Shown here in pieces: positions 1 to 8,652 of a stretch of DNA of 64,000 nucleotides. The notes under the pieces were generated by a model that saw only the letters and a program-made list of their open reading frames with translations, was not told the origin of the DNA and did not search any database. Within the stretch, counting starts at the first letter, position 1. The number at the start of each line of letters is the position of its first letter. This DNA comes from Tetzosporium hominis. Its GTDB lineage: Bacteria > Bacillota > Bacilli > Bacillales_A > Planococcaceae. The stretch lies in contig NZ_NOKQ01000134.1 of assembly GCF_002265435.1 (NCBI RefSeq), forward strand, positions 372,001 to 436,000. The letters are read 5' to 3'. The translations under genes and the position numbers were made by a program.

Positions 1-449
1 AGATGCCTGCTCTAGTAAATGCTAAGAAATTAACGACTGTTGTATGGTCGATTCTGATTGGATCTGTTCTATACATGTTACTCCGTCTTATTTTACGTAA
101 GCGTTTGGCGGAAGTGGTTCAACCATTTACGAAAAAAACAAATTCACAATTGCTTGATGAAATTGGATACCGCGCTGTATTAATCGGTTTCCCTGTTTTC
201 AGCCTAGGTGCATTAATTTTTGCAATGATTTGGGCACATGAGGCTTGGGGCCGTTTTTGGGGCTGGGATCCTAAAGAAGTTTGGGCTCTCATTACGTTCC
301 TCTTCTATGCAGTCTATCTACACTTACGTTTAACTAAAGGCTGGCAAGGTGAAAAGAGTGCATGGCTTGCTCTGATTGGCTTCATCATCATCATGTTCAA
401 CTTGATTGCTGTAAACTTAATTATTGCCGGTTTACACAGTTACGCTTAA
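1..449 (+). CDS. resC: Cytochrome c biogenesis protein ResC (CcsA), 3' part
   Basis: The window opens inside this gene; about 148 C-terminal residues are visible. ResC/CcsA with ResB forms the System II machinery that moves heme across the membrane and attaches it to apocytochromes c. The fragment has several hydrophobic segments and the tryptophan-rich heme-handling motif, here [13 protein letters not shown] at about residues 81-93. It ends in a membrane helix and a short tail. It is followed by a terminator and then resD, as in B. subtilis resABCDE, and a c-type cytochrome client (QcrC) is encoded in this window. The visible methionine near the left edge is internal, not the start. Identity is confident; the N-terminus lies outside. 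Confidence 0.93.
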   Translation, partial: MPALVNAKKLTTVVWSILIGSVLYMLLRLILRKRLAEVVQPFTKKTNSQLLDEIGYRAVLIGFPVFSLGALIFAMIWAHEAWGRFWGWDPKEVWALITFLFYAVYLHLRLTKGWQGEKSAWLALIGFIIIMFNLIAVNLIIAGLHSYA

Positions 450-451
450 CG

Positions 452-484
452 AAAAGCTGTCACAGTGATGTGGCAGCTTTTTCT
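452..484 (+). terminator. Intrinsic terminator after resC
   Basis: An 11-bp stem (AAAGCTGTCAC with GTGGCAGCTTT, one G-U pair) is followed by a T run. It separates resC from the resD promoter. Confidence 0.85.
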
Positions 485-510
485 ATGGAGATAAACCATT
501 CTTAGTTAGT

Positions 511-538
511 TTGATTTCATTGCCAGGTCATGTACAAT
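511..538 (+). promoter_or_regulatory. Candidate sigma-A promoter of resDE
   Basis: TTGATT and TACAAT are separated by 16 bp, upstream of the AAAGGAG ribosome site of resD. A second, overlapping possibility is TTGCCA (520-525) with TATAGA (542-547), also 16 bp apart. Predicted by eye only. Confidence 0.45.
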
Positions 539-576
539 ATGTATAGATACAGGAACTTCACAAAAGGAGTGTCGAC

Positions 577-1293
577 ATGTCAGAATCAGTAAAATTATTA
601 GTTGTAGATGACGAAGAACGAATTCGTCGCTTATTAAAAATGTACTTAGAACGTGAAGGTTACGAAATAACAGAAGCGGAAAACGGAGAACAAGCCGTGG
701 AGCTAGCATCTGAACAAGATTTTCACGCTATATTATTAGATATTATGATGCCTATTAAAGATGGTCTAGAAGCCATGAAAGAAATCAGAGAAGTCAGTGC
801 AACACCTATCCTATTATTGACTGCAAAAGGCGAGGAAGCTAACCGTGTAGAAGGCTTTGAATTAGGTGCTGACGATTATATCGTTAAACCGTTCAGTCCT
901 CGCGAAGTGGTACTCCGAGTCAAGGCAGTATTGAGACGTTCTGCAACTGGCGTTTCTTCTTCATCTTCATCCGTGAGCAAAGATATAGTAGTGTTCCCGC
1001 ATCTAACAATTGACCATGATGCGCACCGAGTCACAGCAGATGGAACGGAAGTCAGCTTGACACCTAAAGAATACGAGCTACTTTATTTCTTAGCGAAATC
1101 ACCTGATAAAGTATTCGATCGCGAACAGCTTTTGAAAGAAGTTTGGCATTATGATTTCTTCGGTGATCTTCGTACGGTTGATACACACGTTAAGCGTTTG
1201 CGAGAGAAGTTGAATCGAGTTTCTGAAAATGCAGCAAAAATGATTGTAACGGTTTGGGGCGTCGGCTATAAGTTCGAGGTCGTCAATGAATAG
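577..1293 (+). CDS. resD: Response regulator ResD
   Basis: OmpR/PhoB-type response regulator of 238 residues. The receiver domain (about 1-120) has the acidic pair D11-D12, the phosphoacceptor D55 in LLDIMMP and a conserved lysine in IVKPF. A winged-helix DNA-binding domain (about 135-235) follows, with the PKEYELL and TVDTHVKRLREKL segments. In B. subtilis ResD activates genes for anaerobic and nitrite respiration, cytochromes and heme proteins. The start has a good AAAGGAG site. It overlaps resE by 8 bp, so the pair is translationally coupled. Position next to resC and resE makes the ResD assignment stronger than homology to PhoP-like regulators alone. Confidence 0.96.
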   Translation: MSESVKLLVVDDEERIRRLLKMYLEREGYEITEAENGEQAVELASEQDFHAILLDIMMPIKDGLEAMKEIREVSATPILLLTAKGEEANRVEGFELGADDYIVKPFSPREVVLRVKAVLRRSATGVSSSSSSVSKDIVVFPHLTIDHDAHRVTADGTEVSLTPKEYELLYFLAKSPDKVFDREQLLKEVWHYDFFGDLRTVDTHVKRLREKLNRVSENAAKMIVTVWGVGYKFEVVNE

Positions 1294-3049
1294 AATATGG
1301 AACAGTGTGGTCGGGAAGCTATGGGGAACCATTATGCTTCTCGTTCTCTTTGTATTATTTATTGTAACGGTTTTGATGCTCGAGTTTTTAGAGGACTTTC
1401 ATACGCAACAAGCGGAAAATAAGCTTCGCCAAGAAGCCTCTCTAATTTCAAATATTTTTAATCAGCAAAACTCTATTGACTATCCACTCATTCAAGAGAT
1501 TTTAGCTGATGAGACCAATTTGATGATTTATTCAGAAGATAGACGGATTCAAGAAACCGTTCATGCAGGATTAGGAGAGACCGAGACGCAGGCAAAGCTA
1601 GAATCAAATGAACTGTTTGCTCGCGCATTTGATACGGAACAGCCGGCCCTAAAAACGATGCTCTTGCCGTCTTTAACTGAACAAGATCGTATGGAGAATT
1701 ACTTAGTTCTCGCCTATCCATTGGAAAATACCAACCCTCATGGCGTAGTGTTTATTTACCAAAGCTTAAAAGAAGTAAATAATACATCCAATCAGACAAC
1801 GAAAATAGTATTTTTATCTGGATTTCTTGCTATGGTTCTTACCACTTTGCTGTCGTTCTTTTTATCGACACGAATTACTTCTCCTCTCCGAAAAATGCGG
1901 GAAGGCGCTCATGAATTAGCAAAAGGAAACTTCCACACTCGAGTTCCTTCATCTCAGAGAGATGAGATCGGTGAATTAGGAGCTGCATTTAATCGAATGG
2001 GCATGCAAATTAAACACAATGTGGAAGTCATTAATCAAGAAAAAGAGCAGTTATCTAACATCTTATCTTCGATGACCGACGCCGTGATTACTTTCAATAA
2101 AGATACGTCTATTTTGCTAAGTAACCCTCCAGCTGATGAATTACTGAGAAGATGGTCCTCACATGCAGAGGATCCGAATTCCCCACTTCCTGCAGCGCTG
2201 TTACATATGCTAGAACATACAGTGGAAAATGAAGAAGAGCTAGATGAGGAGTTTGAACTTGATTCACATTATTACAGCATCAGTCTATCCTTGTTGTATT
2301 CGAAGGATATAGTTCGTGGAGCTGTTGCTGTCATTCGAGATATGACAGAACAACATCGCCTGGATAAGATGCGGAGCGACTTTATCGCTAATGTCAGCCA
2401 TGAACTGCGTACACCGATTGCAATGCTTCAAGGATACAGCGAAGCAATCTTAGACGATGTCGTGGAAACTGAAGAAGAGATAAAGGAAATGATTCGAATC
2501 ATTTCTGATGAATCGAACCGGATGGGACGTCTTGTAACAGAGCTCCTCGACCTTGCAAGACTTGAGTCTGGTTACTTACGTATCTATCAACAACCACTAC
2601 CAATTGTTAAGTCAGTGGAGCGGATGACTGCAAAGTTTAGTCAAAAGGCAAAAGAAAAAGATATTCAACTCACCTTTTCAACAGATGCATCACCCGACAC
2701 AATGATTTATGCAGATGAAGATCGAATTGAGCAAGTAATTACAAACTTAGTGGACAATGCTCTTCGTCATACAGATGTGCATGGAGAAGTTGAAGTAAGT
2801 GTGACAACTTCTGAAAACCGAGTCCGCATCATTATCCAAGACTCCGGTTTTGGAATTCCAAAAGAAGATCTCCCTTATGTGTTCGAACGTTTTTATAAGG
2901 CAGATAAAGCTCGTACACGTGGTAAAGGTGGAACTGGTCTTGGCTTAGCCATTGCAAAAAATATCATTGACCGTCACGAGGGCGCCATTTGGGTCGAGAG
3001 TGAACTGGGTAAAGGAACTTCTTTTATAGTAGAAATAAAAAAGATGTAA
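1286..3049 (+). CDS. resE: Sensor histidine kinase ResE
   Basis: Membrane histidine kinase of 587 residues, close to the family length. An N-terminal transmembrane helix (about 12-33), an extracytoplasmic sensor region and a second helix (about 170-190) are followed by a HAMP domain (about 190-245), a PAS-like region (about 255-360), the HisKA box with phosphorylated His372 in NVSHELRTP, and a HATPase domain with the N box (NLVDNALRH) and G boxes (DSGFGI, GTGLGLAI). It phosphorylates ResD in response to oxygen limitation or nitric oxide in B. subtilis. It starts inside resD. Its stop codon overlaps the -35 element of the sigX promoter. Confidence 0.95.
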   Translation: MNRIWNSVVGKLWGTIMLLVLFVLFIVTVLMLEFLEDFHTQQAENKLRQEASLISNIFNQQNSIDYPLIQEILADETNLMIYSEDRRIQETVHAGLGETETQAKLESNELFARAFDTEQPALKTMLLPSLTEQDRMENYLVLAYPLENTNPHGVVFIYQSLKEVNNTSNQTTKIVFLSGFLAMVLTTLLSFFLSTRITSPLRKMREGAHELAKGNFHTRVPSSQRDEIGELGAAFNRMGMQIKHNVEVINQEKEQLSNILSSMTDAVITFNKDTSILLSNPPADELLRRWSSHAEDPNSPLPAALLHMLEHTVENEEELDEEFELDSHYYSISLSLLYSKDIVRGAVAVIRDMTEQHRLDKMRSDFIANVSHELRTPIAMLQGYSEAILDDVVETEEEIKEMIRIISDESNRMGRLVTELLDLARLESGYLRIYQQPLPIVKSVERMTAKFSQKAKEKDIQLTFSTDASPDTMIYADEDRIEQVITNLVDNALRHTDVHGEVEVSVTTSENRVRIIIQDSGFGIPKEDLPYVFERFYKADKARTRGKGGTGLGLAIAKNIIDRHEGAIWVESELGKGTSFIVEIKKM

Positions 3050-3070
3050 CTTATTTTGAATTCAAACGAC
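3045..3070 (+). promoter_or_regulatory. ECF (SigX-type) autoregulatory promoter
   Basis: TGTAAC (3045-3050) and CGAC (3067-3070) are spaced by 16 bp, 26 bp before the sigX start. This is the B. subtilis SigX-class promoter signature (TGTAAC about 17 bp before CGAC). The -35 element contains the resE stop codon, so sigX-rsiX can be read either from resDE transcripts or from its own promoter. Confidence 0.8.
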
Positions 3071-3096
3071 TAATGACTTGAACGGGGGGAAGTACT

Positions 3097-3633
3097 ATGA
3101 ATGACTCCGTTTTTCACCGAATCTATGATTCGTACCATCAGGACTTATTTCAGTTTCTGATTTATTTGGTGCAAAACAGACAAGTGGCTGAGGATTTAAC
3201 ACAAGAGGTCTATATTCGTGTTCTTAGGTCTTACGATTCTTTCCAAGGAAATAGCTCTGAGAAAACGTGGCTATTTTCAATCGCCAAAAATGTGGCAATT
3301 GATCACTTTAGAAAACAGAATGTACGTAAGAAGAGAGTATTTGATTCGTTTGATTGGGAAGCAATACAATTGACGTCTCCGGATATGAGACCTGAAGATG
3401 TGGTGCAATTAGATGATGAAAAATCACAACTGCTTCACTACTTGAACTTATGTACCGGTGATCAGAAAATGGTCATCGTTCTTCGCTACTTCCAACAGCT
3501 TTCCATCCAAGAAACTGCAAGTGCTCTTGGTTGGACTGAATCTAAAGTGAAGACTACACAACACCGAGCCATTGCTCATTTAAAGAAATTGATGTCAAAA
3601 GTTCGAGAGGGGGAGATGATCTATGACAAATGA
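3097..3633 (+). CDS. sigX: ECF RNA polymerase sigma factor SigX
   Basis: Group 4 sigma factor of 178 residues. Region 2 (about 10-75) contains AEDLTQEVYIRVL and the promoter-melting stretch TWLFSIAKNVAIDHFRK. Region 4 (about 115-170) has a helix-turn-helix reading LSIQETASALGWTESKVK. In B. subtilis SigX controls envelope charge genes (dlt, pssA) and resistance to cationic peptides. The location directly after resE and before the anti-sigma gene rsiX is the conserved sigX locus. The start has a GGGGG(A) ribosome site. It overlaps rsiX by 11 bp. Confidence 0.93.
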   Translation: MNDSVFHRIYDSYHQDLFQFLIYLVQNRQVAEDLTQEVYIRVLRSYDSFQGNSSEKTWLFSIAKNVAIDHFRKQNVRKKRVFDSFDWEAIQLTSPDMRPEDVVQLDDEKSQLLHYLNLCTGDQKMVIVLRYFQQLSIQETASALGWTESKVKTTQHRAIAHLKKLMSKVREGEMIYDK

Positions 3634-4837
3634 CAACTTTTCAGATCATGATTTAGAAAAACTCCTCAGTTCCATGCCTAAACAAATGGACTCTAGATCG
3701 AAGCAAGAAGTCTGGAATTCAATTAGGCAGCAGTCTAATGCACTTAAACCAAAAAAATCAAAGCCTTGGCTACCTGTAGTTATTACAGTGGCAGCATTAT
3801 TTGTTCTTGTGTTGTTTGTGCAATCCCTTCTTACAACACTTGATTCCACTAACATGGAAAGTGCTTCGGATATGGCAACAACTGAAATGTCCGAAGGGTC
3901 ATCTGGTGCTTCGGAACAGAATGCTGAATCGGAAGAATCTTCAGCAGCGACGGGGGCGGAAGAAGCAGAAACAGAATTAGCAAAAAGTTTTGGTATGGAT
4001 TTTGCTTCAGACGCAAGTTTGGTATTCGCGGAAGACCCTTTACTTCAAAACCACACTGCCGTACCGTTCTCATTAACTTATCAAGCAGTTGCATTCCCTG
4101 TGACCTTATTGATTCCAAATGAGCGGATTCAAACAGATTTCCCGGATGGATTTCCGACACAACTTGAATTGTATGAAACATACAGCAGTGAAATCGATGA
4201 GCAAGCATTAGGCTTTGATGAGTACCTACCACTGCAGGGAACGTTTTCAGAAACGGACCGTGGTTTAGAAATTACGTTACCGAATAATCATCCATATGAC
4301 ATGGCTTCTGCTTCATCAGAAGTTTATTTTAATACATTACAAAACCTATTCAGAGGGCCCTATTCACAAGCCTATGTACTAAATGAGCAAGGTCAGCCTA
4401 TTGAATGGGATCAAGTAGGACCGCTAGCGGATCCTATAGAACTATCAGCAAGTGGTCTTGCTTACAGTCCGATGCAAAATGCTATTGGAGACGATTACTT
4501 GGTACCTTATCCACGGACTTCTTATGACTCTTTTGAAATGGCTTTGAATGAATTACAAGCCCCTCAAAATTCATTAGTAGAACCGATTTTACCTTCATCA
4601 ATTACTTATGTTTTAGAAGAGACAGAAGACACCGTGACATTTGTTTTTGATGAAACTTTAACTGCTGATTCGATGCCACGACGAGACCTTGTCGTTATGA
4701 TTGAATCATTGATTTCTACAGCAGCATCTTTTGATAAAGCGGTCGTTTTCGAAAATTGGGATGCATCATTGTATCCGTTACCACAAGACACTCGATCTCT
4801 AGTTGGTGTTAATAAAATTGTACTACCAGTTCAATAA
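3623..4837 (+). CDS. rsiX: Anti-sigma factor RsiX
   Basis: Single-pass membrane protein of 404 residues, partner of SigX. A short cytoplasmic N-terminus (1-48), predicted to bind the sigma factor, is followed by one transmembrane helix (about 49-70) and a large extracellular part. The latter begins with a Ser/Glu/Gln-rich linker (about 74-118), followed by a globular region with two repeated-looking halves. In the RsiX model, envelope stress leads to release of SigX. Assignment rests on topology and on tight coupling to sigX (11-bp overlap); the extracellular sequence itself is poorly conserved in this family. Confidence 0.88.
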   Translation: MTNDNFSDHDLEKLLSSMPKQMDSRSKQEVWNSIRQQSNALKPKKSKPWLPVVITVAALFVLVLFVQSLLTTLDSTNMESASDMATTEMSEGSSGASEQNAESEESSAATGAEEAETELAKSFGMDFASDASLVFAEDPLLQNHTAVPFSLTYQAVAFPVTLLIPNERIQTDFPDGFPTQLELYETYSSEIDEQALGFDEYLPLQGTFSETDRGLEITLPNNHPYDMASASSEVYFNTLQNLFRGPYSQAYVLNEQGQPIEWDQVGPLADPIELSASGLAYSPMQNAIGDDYLVPYPRTSYDSFEMALNELQAPQNSLVEPILPSSITYVLEETEDTVTFVFDETLTADSMPRRDLVVMIESLISTAASFDKAVVFENWDASLYPLPQDTRSLVGVNKIVLPVQ

Positions 4838-4846
4838 GCAAACGTA

Positions 4847-4875
4847 TTGCATGGCAAAGCACTGTCTGCTATGAT
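4847..4875 (+). promoter_or_regulatory. Sigma-A promoter of the FMN riboswitch/ribU transcript
   Basis: TTGCAT and TATGAT are spaced exactly 17 bp, with an extended -10 TGC just before TATGAT. Transcription would start near 4882, about 37 bp before the riboswitch. Confidence 0.7.
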
Positions 4876-4918
4876 AAATAGTGCATACATTAGTATGTAC
4901 AATTTCATTATATGATTC

Positions 4919-5041
4919 ATCTTCGGGGCAGGGGGCAATTCCCGACCGGCGGAAATGACGAAAGTCTAGCCCGCGAGCCGCAAGGCAGATTCTGGTGTGA
5001 TTCCAGAGCCGACAGTATAGTCTGGATGGGAGAAGGTGAAG
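4919..5041 (+). ncRNA. FMN riboswitch (RFN element)
   Basis: The classic RFN landmarks are present in order: a 5' segment with TTCGGGGCAGGG, then CCCGACCGGCGG, TAGCCCGCGAGCC, GATTCTGGTG, CCAGAGCCGACAGT, ATAGTCTGGATG and a closing GAGAAGG. It binds FMN and controls the downstream riboflavin transporter gene. The element is followed by an alternative-pairing stretch and an intrinsic terminator at 5089-5122, so the expected mode is premature termination when FMN is abundant. Confidence 0.96.
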
Positions 5042-5088
5042 GTGCAGCGTTTATGTGATCTCAAACGCTTATTTAAGTGTACCTTTCT

Positions 5089-5122
5089 CCCTTAAGTCGA
5101 TTTCGGCTTAAGGGTTTTGTTT
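5089..5122 (+). terminator. Riboswitch-controlled terminator
   Basis: A perfect 8-bp stem, CCCTTAAG with CTTAAGGG, with a 10-nt loop and a T-rich tail lies between the FMN aptamer and ribU. It is the expression platform of the riboswitch. Confidence 0.9.
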
Positions 5123-5195
5123 TACATGCAAATAAGCGCACAGACAACGTTAGCCTTTCCTCTTGTGAAGTGAATCGCAAAAGGAGCGGAAAGTC

Positions 5196-5780
5196 ATGTT
5201 TAAAAGCAACACACGCAAACTCATTGCGGTGGCTATGCTTAGTAGCTTGTCATTTATCTTGATGCTACTTGCATTTCCATTGCCAGCACTACCAGCTTAT
5301 TTGAAAGTCGACTTCAGTGATGTACCTGCATTAATTGCAGCCATTACGATGGGGCCAGTTGCTGGAATCGCAGTCGCATTTTTAAAGAACGTCTTGGATT
5401 GGTTCTTCTCAGGAAGTCCAACAGGTGTCCCTGTAGGTCACATGGCAAACTTTGTGACATCCATTTTGTTCATTGCTCCAGTTTATCTGATTTACAAAAA
5501 GGTTACTTCTTCTAAAGGAATGTATCTAGGATTGGTGGCAGGTACGGTTTCTATGGCAATCGGTATGACAGTACTGAACTACTTAGTGTTTTTACCAATG
5601 TACGCTTACTTCTTGAACTTCCCAATGGAGACAGGATCAGCGTTAATGAACACATTAGTCTATGGGATTTTACCTTTCAATCTAATCAAAGGTGCCTTAA
5701 TTACCGTTGTGATGGTACTTGTATTCAAGAAACTGAAACCTTATTTAGATAAAGTCAGCCAGTCTTATCAGCTGACATAA
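5196..5780 (+). CDS. ribU: Riboflavin transporter RibU (ECF S-component)
   Basis: Integral membrane protein of 194 residues with about six hydrophobic segments, the substrate-binding S-component of an energy-coupling-factor transporter. It takes up riboflavin together with a shared EcfA-EcfA'-EcfT module encoded elsewhere. Family hallmarks are the N-terminal SFILMLLAFPLPALPAYLKVDFSD stretch (in parts) with the KVDFSDVP motif at about residues 40-47, and GPVAGIAVAFLKN. The start follows an AAAGGAGCGG site; upstream in-frame ATG-like codons lie in the riboswitch terminator and are unlikely. Regulated by the upstream FMN riboswitch; monocistronic, ending at a bidirectional terminator shared with fer. 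Confidence 0.95.
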   Translation: MFKSNTRKLIAVAMLSSLSFILMLLAFPLPALPAYLKVDFSDVPALIAAITMGPVAGIAVAFLKNVLDWFFSGSPTGVPVGHMANFVTSILFIAPVYLIYKKVTSSKGMYLGLVAGTVSMAIGMTVLNYLVFLPMYAYFLNFPMETGSALMNTLVYGILPFNLIKGALITVVMVLVFKKLKPYLDKVSQSYQLT

Positions 5781-5785
5781 AAAAA

Positions 5786-5814
5786 GGCTCGTCTAGGATT
5801 CTAGACGAGTCTTT
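5786..5814 (+). terminator. Bidirectional terminator between ribU and fer
   Basis: GACTCGTCTAG-type stem (GCTCGTCTAG with CTAGACGAGT) around a GATT loop. A-rich sequence lies on one side and T-rich sequence on the other, so it can serve both converging genes. Confidence 0.85.
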
Positions 5815-5822
5815 ACTCTTCT

Positions 5823-6104
<282 letters not shown>

Positions 6105-6172
6105 CTACGTTTCATTTTAAAGCTCATTACCTTGCATTTCAACCATTAAACGTTCAGATACCGAGGTGTTCT

Positions 6173-7186
6173 ATGTTTTTTCAACAACTTTTAGTCTATC
6201 TGTTTTATCAATTAAATGGAGAGCGCTCTGCCATGGCTCCTTATTATATTTTGAGAGGGAAGAAATCAGGGCAGACGTTACAGGATATTCATTACTATAA
6301 GGTGCAAGGATTCTTTGGCATAGGAGTAGACCTGACGAAAGAAACTTACCAATTTGAACTAGATAAACTGGTGAAAGCAGGTTGGATCACGTCCATAGAA
6401 ACTCCTAGTGTAACGGAAGTGGGGTTCAGTCAAATCAACAATTTTAAAAGCCATTTTCAAACAGGCTTGCTCGGCCCGGATTGTGTGCTTTTTGAAAAAA
6501 AACTTCAATTACTTGTCCAGATCAGCTCGAATGCCTTGCACGAAAATCGTAGTTACATACCCATTGTCTCTGAGGAACCTGTGCAGAGAGAATTAAAGCG
6601 TTTTGTAGCGTCACAAGCTGGTGTAAAACAGTTAGCGGAAAGCACAAAGCACGCAGTTCTTGAATTTATTCGCCAATCAACATTGACCGATAACCAACGA
6701 AACTTATTTGTCTTTCGTTTATCTGGTTTCGAAGTGACGGGGTGGACCTGGTCACAGCTTGCTGAACTTTTAGACCTTCGCGAACTCGACTGCCTCTATA
6801 TGTTCCGAGATTTATTGGTTCAGTTTATTGCCCATTTAGAGACAACCAACTCGTCGCTCTACCAATTAGTGGATCGACCTCTTGTAATGACGGAAACGGC
6901 AGGCGTGACTAGACGCTATTTACAGCAACATCTATCGCTTGAAGAAATTGCAGCTGTTCGTCGACTGAGGACGAGTACTATAGAAGACCATTTTGTGGAA
7001 ATCGCTTCAATTGAAGGAGGTCATTCGTTTACTGAACTACTGTCTCGTGAACAATGTCACAGAATCTTAGACGTTCAAAAACAGCTTCAAACTCATAAGC
7101 TTAAAGAGCTACGTGAAGAACTTCCTGAATTTAGTTACTTTCAAATTCGATTAGCTCTTGCGATAGGGGGTGCTTCAAATGACTGA
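6173..7186 (+). CDS. ypbB: YpbB, helix-turn-helix protein paired with RecS
   Basis: Protein of 337 residues of the YpbB family, function not established. The C-terminal third (about 245-335) carries a helix-turn-helix (LSLEEIAAVRRLRTSTIEDH) of the HTH_40 kind that is normally found at the C-terminus of RecQ-type helicases. The N-terminal part has no motif I recognise. It overlaps recS by 8 bp, and the two are neighbours across Bacillales, so YpbB may act as the detached DNA-binding module of RecS. That functional link is inference from context. Confidence 0.8.
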   Translation: MFFQQLLVYLFYQLNGERSAMAPYYILRGKKSGQTLQDIHYYKVQGFFGIGVDLTKETYQFELDKLVKAGWITSIETPSVTEVGFSQINNFKSHFQTGLLGPDCVLFEKKLQLLVQISSNALHENRSYIPIVSEEPVQRELKRFVASQAGVKQLAESTKHAVLEFIRQSTLTDNQRNLFVFRLSGFEVTGWTWSQLAELLDLRELDCLYMFRDLLVQFIAHLETTNSSLYQLVDRPLVMTETAGVTRRYLQQHLSLEEIAAVRRLRTSTIEDHFVEIASIEGGHSFTELLSREQCHRILDVQKQLQTHKLKELREELPEFSYFQIRLALAIGGASND

Positions 7187-8585
7187 ACTAGAAAATGAAC
7201 TTCAAAAGCGTTTCGGATTTCTTTCATTCCGGCCAGGGCAAAAAGAAGTGATTGAACACTTTCTTTCAGGTCAAGACGTGTTAGGAGTGCTACCGACGGG
7301 TACAGGTAAATCTATGTTATTTCAATTTCCTACAAGTTATTTTAGTGGGACAGTCATTATTCTATCTCCTTTAGTTTCCTTGATGACGGACCAAGTTCAA
7401 CAACTTAAATTAAGAGGTGAGAAAAAAGTCGTTGCATTCACTTCTTTCCAGTCTCGAGCAGAGCGGGAATATGCACTACGGAATATTGACAACTATCACT
7501 ACATTTTTGTTTCTCCTGAAAGTTTGCAGAACCGAGAGCTTCAAAATGCACTGCTTGCTGTACATGTCGCGTACTTTGTATATGACGAAGCGCATTGTCT
7601 TGTCCAGTGGGGTATGGATTTTAGACCAGATTATTTGCGTGCAGCAGAGTGGGTATCTACTAATTTTACAAAACAGATTTTGGCTTTGACAGCAACAGCA
7701 ACTGAACAAACGAGACTATTAATTAAAGAAACGCTGCACCGTCCTAGCATGGTAGAAATCGTTCGGTCTGTGGACCGTCCAAGTATTGCTTTGCAGACTA
7801 TACAAGTAGAATCTGATTTGGAACGTTTTGATGAGATGATACGTCTAATAAGACAATACGGAGGACCGGGGATCTTATATACCCAATCAAGAAAACGTGC
7901 AGAAGATTATGCGACACAGCTGATAAAGCTTGGTATTCCTACTGCCGCCTATCATGGAGGCATGGACACTTTAGACCGATCACTCATTCAGCAACAGTTC
8001 AGTAGCGGGGAACTGGAATGGATTTGTGCTACCAATGCTTTTGGAATGGGGATCCATAAAGCAAATATCAGACAAGTCCTGCATGATCACATTCCAACAT
8101 CGCTGTCCAATTATTTACAGGAATTTGGACGCGCTTCTCGGGATGGAAAACAGTCGCTTGCTACACTTTTCTATACAGCTGACGACTACCGAAAAAGTTT
8201 ATTTTTAGCTACAGCTGATCTACCCGATCAACAGGATATCGAATACTTTGCACAAAGTGTTGAGCTCGATGAGCAGAAGACCAAAATATTGTCGTACTGG
8301 AATTCAAGGCTTTCAGTATCTGAACAAAACCAACTATTTGACAGACTCAGATTATCAAAAAAACAAAACATCTTAGAACTCTACAAAATCATTACAGGTC
8401 AAACATGTTTAAGAGAAGGTATAGGGAATGCATTTGGAGAGACAAATCTACCTAAACCAGTATTTTGTTGCAACAAGTGCCAGTCCCTTGAAGCAATTGA
8501 AATGACTCATGAGTCAGCTAAAGAAACAGAACGAATGGATCTAGGTAGTGCATATAAAAAACGTCTAAAGCAATTATTCCCTTAA
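7179..8585 (+). CDS. recS: RecQ-family ATP-dependent DNA helicase RecS
   Basis: Short superfamily 2 helicase of 468 residues. Motif I is PTGTGKS, motif II DEAH (YDEAHCLVQWG), motif III TATAT, and motif VI lies in QEFGRASRDG. After the two RecA-like lobes comes the RecQ zinc site, seen as Cys in TGQTC and the cluster FCCNKC near the C-terminus. The winged-helix RQC and HRDC domains of full RecQ are absent, as in B. subtilis RecS (formerly YpbC). It unwinds DNA at stalled forks and repair intermediates. The ATG at 7179 is chosen because GATAGGGGG lies 8 bases upstream; a GTG at 7170 sits inside that site. Confidence 0.92.
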   Translation: MTELENELQKRFGFLSFRPGQKEVIEHFLSGQDVLGVLPTGTGKSMLFQFPTSYFSGTVIILSPLVSLMTDQVQQLKLRGEKKVVAFTSFQSRAEREYALRNIDNYHYIFVSPESLQNRELQNALLAVHVAYFVYDEAHCLVQWGMDFRPDYLRAAEWVSTNFTKQILALTATATEQTRLLIKETLHRPSMVEIVRSVDRPSIALQTIQVESDLERFDEMIRLIRQYGGPGILYTQSRKRAEDYATQLIKLGIPTAAYHGGMDTLDRSLIQQQFSSGELEWICATNAFGMGIHKANIRQVLHDHIPTSLSNYLQEFGRASRDGKQSLATLFYTADDYRKSLFLATADLPDQQDIEYFAQSVELDEQKTKILSYWNSRLSVSEQNQLFDRLRLSKKQNILELYKIITGQTCLREGIGNAFGETNLPKPVFCCNKCQSLEAIEMTHESAKETERMDLGSAYKKRLKQLFP

Positions 8586-8591
8586 GATTCA

Positions 8592-8620
8592 TTTACTTTC
8601 CAGTGGAATTTCGGCATAAT
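8592..8620 (+). promoter_or_regulatory. Candidate promoter of ypbE
   Basis: TTTACT and CATAAT with a 17-bp spacer lie just after recS and 33 bp before ypbE. Moderate match only. Confidence 0.4.
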
Positions 8621-8652
8621 TAGACAAAAGAAGGCATTCGGGGGAAACCATC

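Noticed and set aside
3849-4232. 127-codon minus-strand frame opposite rsiX
   Set aside because: Shadow of the rsiX reading frame; Leu/Pro/His-rich composition typical of antisense translation.
5077-5262. 61-codon frame over the riboswitch terminator and the start of ribU
   Set aside because: It runs through the terminator hairpin and overlaps ribU in another frame; no ribosome site.
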